From an uncultured Brevundimonas sp. (GTDB taxonomy: Bacteria; Pseudomonadota; Alphaproteobacteria; Caulobacterales; Caulobacteraceae): 5,534 nucleotides of DNA. Position numbers and translations under genes: made by a program. Below the pieces are notes generated by a model, which was given only the letters and a program-made list of their open reading frames with translations, did no database searches and was not told the DNA's origin. Shown piece after piece: positions 5,180 to 5,534 of this stretch. The stretch spans positions 1-5,534 of the forward strand of contig CAMLNY010000113.1 of NCBI GenBank assembly GCA_946481405.1. Reading direction: 5' to 3'. Each line of letters starts with the position of its first letter. Positions within the stretch are counted from its first letter, which is position 1.

Positions 5180-5534
5180 ATGACGAACAAGAGCGGTCTG
5201 GAATTCAAGGTTGGCGACGCCGTCGTCTATCCCGCCCATGGCGTGGGCAAGGTCGCCGCCATCGAGACCCAGGAAGTCGCGGGCATGTCGCTGGAGGTCT
5301 ATGTCGTGACCTTCGACCACGAAAAGATGACCCTGCGCGTCCCGACCAGGAAGGCCAAGACCGCCGGCCTGCGCACCCTGGCCGCCGAGGACACCGTGTC
5401 CAAGGCCCTGACGGTCCTGAAGGGCCGCGCCCGCATCAAGCGCACCATGTGGTCGCGCCGCGCCCAGGAATACGAGGCCAAGATCAATTCCGGCGATCCG
5501 GTTTCGATCGCGGAGGTGGTGCGCGATCTGCATC
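5180..5534 (+). CDS. CarD/CdnL family RNA polymerase-binding transcription regulator (3' partial)
   Basis: 118 residues are visible before the window ends. The N-terminal RNA polymerase-interacting domain is clear (LEFKVGDAVVYPAHGVGKV at 7-25; LEVYVVTF at 38-45; LRVPTRKA at 52-59), followed by the start of the all-helical C-terminal domain (RTLAAEDTVSKAL, then RTMWSRRAQEYEAKINSGD and AEVVRDLH). Trp91 in TMWSRR occupies the position of the Trp that wedges into the promoter bubble edge in mycobacterial CarD. CdnL/CarD proteins bind the RNA polymerase beta subunit and stabilise open complexes, notably at rRNA and housekeeping promoters; in Caulobacter, CdnL supports growth-related and anabolic transcription. 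The known family is about 160-170 residues, so roughly 45 residues lie beyond the window. The start is fixed by a good Shine-Dalgarno and by the domain boundary. It lies 302 nt after fdxA, a long gap for this compact region. Confidence 0.95.
   Translation, partial: MTNKSGLEFKVGDAVVYPAHGVGKVAAIETQEVAGMSLEVYVVTFDHEKMTLRVPTRKAKTAGLRTLAAEDTVSKALTVLKGRARIKRTMWSRRAQEYEAKINSGDPVSIAEVVRDLH

Noticed and set aside
4994..5533. 179-codon minus-strand frame over carD
   Set aside because: It is antisense to the unmistakable CarD/CdnL reading on the plus strand, which has a good ribosome binding site at 5169-5174.

Overview
The window is very GC-rich and tightly packed. Its gene content (glutathione-type isomerase, Suv3-like RNA helicase, S4-domain RNA-binding protein, 7Fe ferredoxin FdxA, CarD/CdnL) points to an alphaproteobacterium. 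Caulobacteraceae, for example a Brevundimonas-like organism, is the most likely group, but that placement is inference from gene content, order and base composition. Seven protein-coding genes are supported; the first and last are cut by the window edges. I see no rRNA, tRNA, CRISPR array or insertion sequence.

Layout. (1) 1-608 (+): DsbA-fold 2-hydroxychromene-2-carboxylate isomerase family protein, 5' end outside the window. (2) 647-3139 (+): large Suv3-like superfamily 2 helicase. (3) A minus-strand pair, a short PadR-type repressor (4020-3715) and a four-helix membrane protein (3718-3128). They are coupled by an ATGA stop/start overlap, and the pair runs tail to tail into the helicase. 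(4) 4137-4454 (+): S4-domain protein of the Hsp15/HslR type. (5) 4536-4877 (+): FdxA-type 3Fe-4S/4Fe-4S ferredoxin. (6) 5180 to the end (+): CarD/CdnL transcription regulator, 3' end outside the window.

How the genes fit together. Helicase, S4 protein, fdxA and carD are, from my recall of alphaproteobacterial genomes, a recurring housekeeping neighbourhood that combines RNA handling, ribosome rescue, iron-sulfur electron transfer and RNA polymerase control. Here the PadR/membrane pair sits between helicase and S4 protein on the opposite strand, so it looks like an accessory autoregulated cassette inserted into a conserved block. The helicase and S4 gene therefore cannot share a simple transcript, and the S4 gene probably has its own promoter near or inside the short AT-rich island at 4021-4050.

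Non-coding points of interest are: a perfect 12-bp palindrome that is exactly the overlap of the two convergent genes and supplies both stop codons; an inverted repeat just upstream of the PadR start; a GC hairpin between the S4 gene and fdxA; a 10-bp hairpin across the fdxA stop codon; and a likely carD promoter followed by an unusually long leader (about 200 nt) with three potential stem-loops. Nothing here is clearly a new biological system. The carD leader is the best candidate for something undescribed.
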